Source: Selenomonas sp.
Lineage (GTDB): Bacteria > Bacillota > Negativicutes > Selenomonadales > Selenomonadaceae
Direction: 5' to 3'
Assembly (NCBI RefSeq): GCF_022771645.1
Contig: NZ_JALFCU010000021.1
Span: 1-34,658 of the forward strand
Length of the DNA: 34,658 nucleotides
The number at the start of each line of letters is the position of its first letter. The stretch's first letter is position 1. Below, piece by piece: positions 33,655 to 34,658 of this stretch. A program made the position numbers and the translations under genes. Under the pieces are notes generated by a model. The model saw only the letters and a list, made by a program, of their open reading frames with translations. It made no database searches and was not told the DNA's origin.

Positions 33655-34515
33655 ATGCGGCAAATCATCCTGAATGCCGACGATTTCGGCCGTCATGCGC
33701 TCATCAACGACGCCATACGGCGCGCAGCCGCGGACGGCCTGCTGCGCTCGGCGAGCCTCATGGCGGGGGAGCCGGCCTTTGCTGAGGCCGTCGCCATCGC
33801 GAAAGCGACGCCTGTGCTCGGCGTCGGCGTCCACCTTACGCTCATCGACGGCCGTCCCGGACTGCCGCCGGCGGAGATCCCGAGCCTCGTCGATGCCGCA
33901 GGCCGTTTCCGGCCCGACCATACCGCCTTCGCGCGGGACTATCTCGCGGGGCGCGTGCGGCGGGCGGACATCCGGCGGGAGCTCGCGGCGCAGATCGCGA
34001 AGGTTCGTGCCGCGGGCATCGTGCCGGATCATGTGGACAGCCATCAGCATCTGCATGTCCTGCCGGGCATTTTCCCGCTCGTGCTCGACCTCGCGGCGGC
34101 CGCGGGCATTCGTGCCGTGCGCATCCCCAAGGTCTGCGTCGGCGAGGGCAATGGCTTCCTATCGGGCGGGCTGGGCGACATCATCGGCCGGCTCGGCCTC
34201 TACGCCCTCGCGGGACTCGCTCGCAGGCAGGCACGGCGGCGCGGCTTCGCTACGCCGGACTTCTTCGCCGGGCTCGTGGCAGGCGCGGCCGTGACGAGCG
34301 GCTATCTCGCGCGTCTCGCGGCAGAGCTTGCGGCGGGACTTGACGGCACGACAGAGGTCATGCTGCATCCGGGGATGGAGAGCGAGATGCTCGCGTCCAT
34401 CACGGGCTGGCAGCACGACTTCCGCGCGGAGTACGACGCGCTCGTTGCGCCTGAGACGCGGCGCGCCTTTGCGGCGCACGCCATCGAGACGGTGAGTTTC
34501 CAGGCGCTCGGCTGA
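33655..34515 (+). CDS. YdjC/ChbG-family carbohydrate deacetylase, HpnK-like
   Basis: This 286-residue protein has the YdjC metal site: LNADDFG (Asp9-Asp10), His60 in GVHLTLIDGRP and DSHQHLH (His130, His134). The wording GRPGLPPAEIPSLVD is close to HpnK, the hopanoid-associated deacetylase subgroup, rather than chitobiose ChbG. No hopanoid genes are nearby, so a glycolipid or other sugar substrate is equally likely. ATG 33655 follows AAAGGAA by 10 bases; the earlier part of the frame lies inside the intergenic hairpin. It is 62 bases after the activase fusion. Confidence 0.88.
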   Translation: MRQIILNADDFGRHALINDAIRRAAADGLLRSASLMAGEPAFAEAVAIAKATPVLGVGVHLTLIDGRPGLPPAEIPSLVDAAGRFRPDHTAFARDYLAGRVRRADIRRELAAQIAKVRAAGIVPDHVDSHQHLHVLPGIFPLVLDLAAAAGIRAVRIPKVCVGEGNGFLSGGLGDIIGRLGLYALAGLARRQARRRGFATPDFFAGLVAGAAVTSGYLARLAAELAAGLDGTTEVMLHPGMESEMLASITGWQHDFRAEYDALVAPETRRAFAAHAIETVSFQALG

Positions 34516-34596
34516 CGGCTTATGCGGCATAGCGTTTGGTATTTCGCAGTGAAATAGAAGGCTGGAAAGCCGGACAGAGAGAAAGAAGGAACCGGC

Positions 34597-34658
34597 ATGG
34601 CAGAACTTACCGACCTGCAACAGGCCATCATCCGTTTTTACCATCAGAACCCTTTCAT
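34597..34658 (+). CDS. Unidentified protein, first ~20 residues (runs off the window)
   Basis: ATG 34597 after AGAAGGA opens a frame MAELTDLQQAIIRFYHQNPF that is still open at the right edge. This is too short to identify. It lies on the same strand as the deacetylase, 81 bases downstream. Confidence 0.6.
   Translation, partial: MAELTDLQQAIIRFYHQNPF

Overview
The window is GC-rich (about 60% by eye) and almost fully coding. It reads as a chromosomal stretch from a Firmicute with a diderm-like flavour, most probably a Negativicutes/Selenomonas-type anaerobe. The evidence is a sepF-ylmH-divIVA division cluster (Gram-positive ancestry), a cobalamin adenosyltransferase, a fused FeoA-FeoB iron transporter, a giant 2-hydroxyacyl-CoA dehydratase-activase type protein (anaerobe chemistry), and Shine-Dalgarno sequences before nearly every gene with frequent TTG starts. 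The genus is an inference; no rRNA or tRNA is present to test it.

Layout. 1-6802 (+): the end of a radical SAM gene, then a tight run pgeF-yggS-sepF-ylmH-divIVA-lspA-rluD-cca with overlaps or short gaps. 6859-8488 (+): a promoter, then gamma-carbonic anhydrase, ndk and PduO-type adenosyltransferase, closed by a terminator. 8553-10622 (+): an EF-G paralogue. 10594-12069: an AraC regulator (-) divergent from a small DapF-like protein (+) that lacks the catalytic cysteine region. 12174-16128 (+): a decayed zinc-ribbon/RNase H gene, the FeoAB fusion, and an AbrB-PIN toxin-antitoxin pair whose toxin carries an in-frame amber codon.

16128-19062 (-) is the most interesting block: a three-gene operon of circularly permuted ATP-grasp, alpha-E and transglutaminase-like proteins. 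This set is known from comparative genomics and proposed to make or process peptides, but I know of no settled function. Its strong promoter is followed by a factor-independent terminator before the first start codon, so the operon appears to have an attenuated or riboregulated leader, or the promoter drives a separate small RNA. A small HTH protein gene lies just upstream.

19492-28338 (+): dnaE, a dispersed-repeat-like palindromic element, then dacF-rluB-HI0933 flavoprotein-aroA-lepB. 28340-29110 (-): a short-chain dehydrogenase. 29197-34658 (+): a 1421-residue protein with two activase domains and dehydratase-like domains, a YdjC/HpnK-like deacetylase and the first codons of a further gene.

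No intergenic stretch exceeds about 300 bases. I saw no tRNA, rRNA, CRISPR array, insertion sequence or prophage. Most long antisense reading frames are by-products of GC-rich codon usage.
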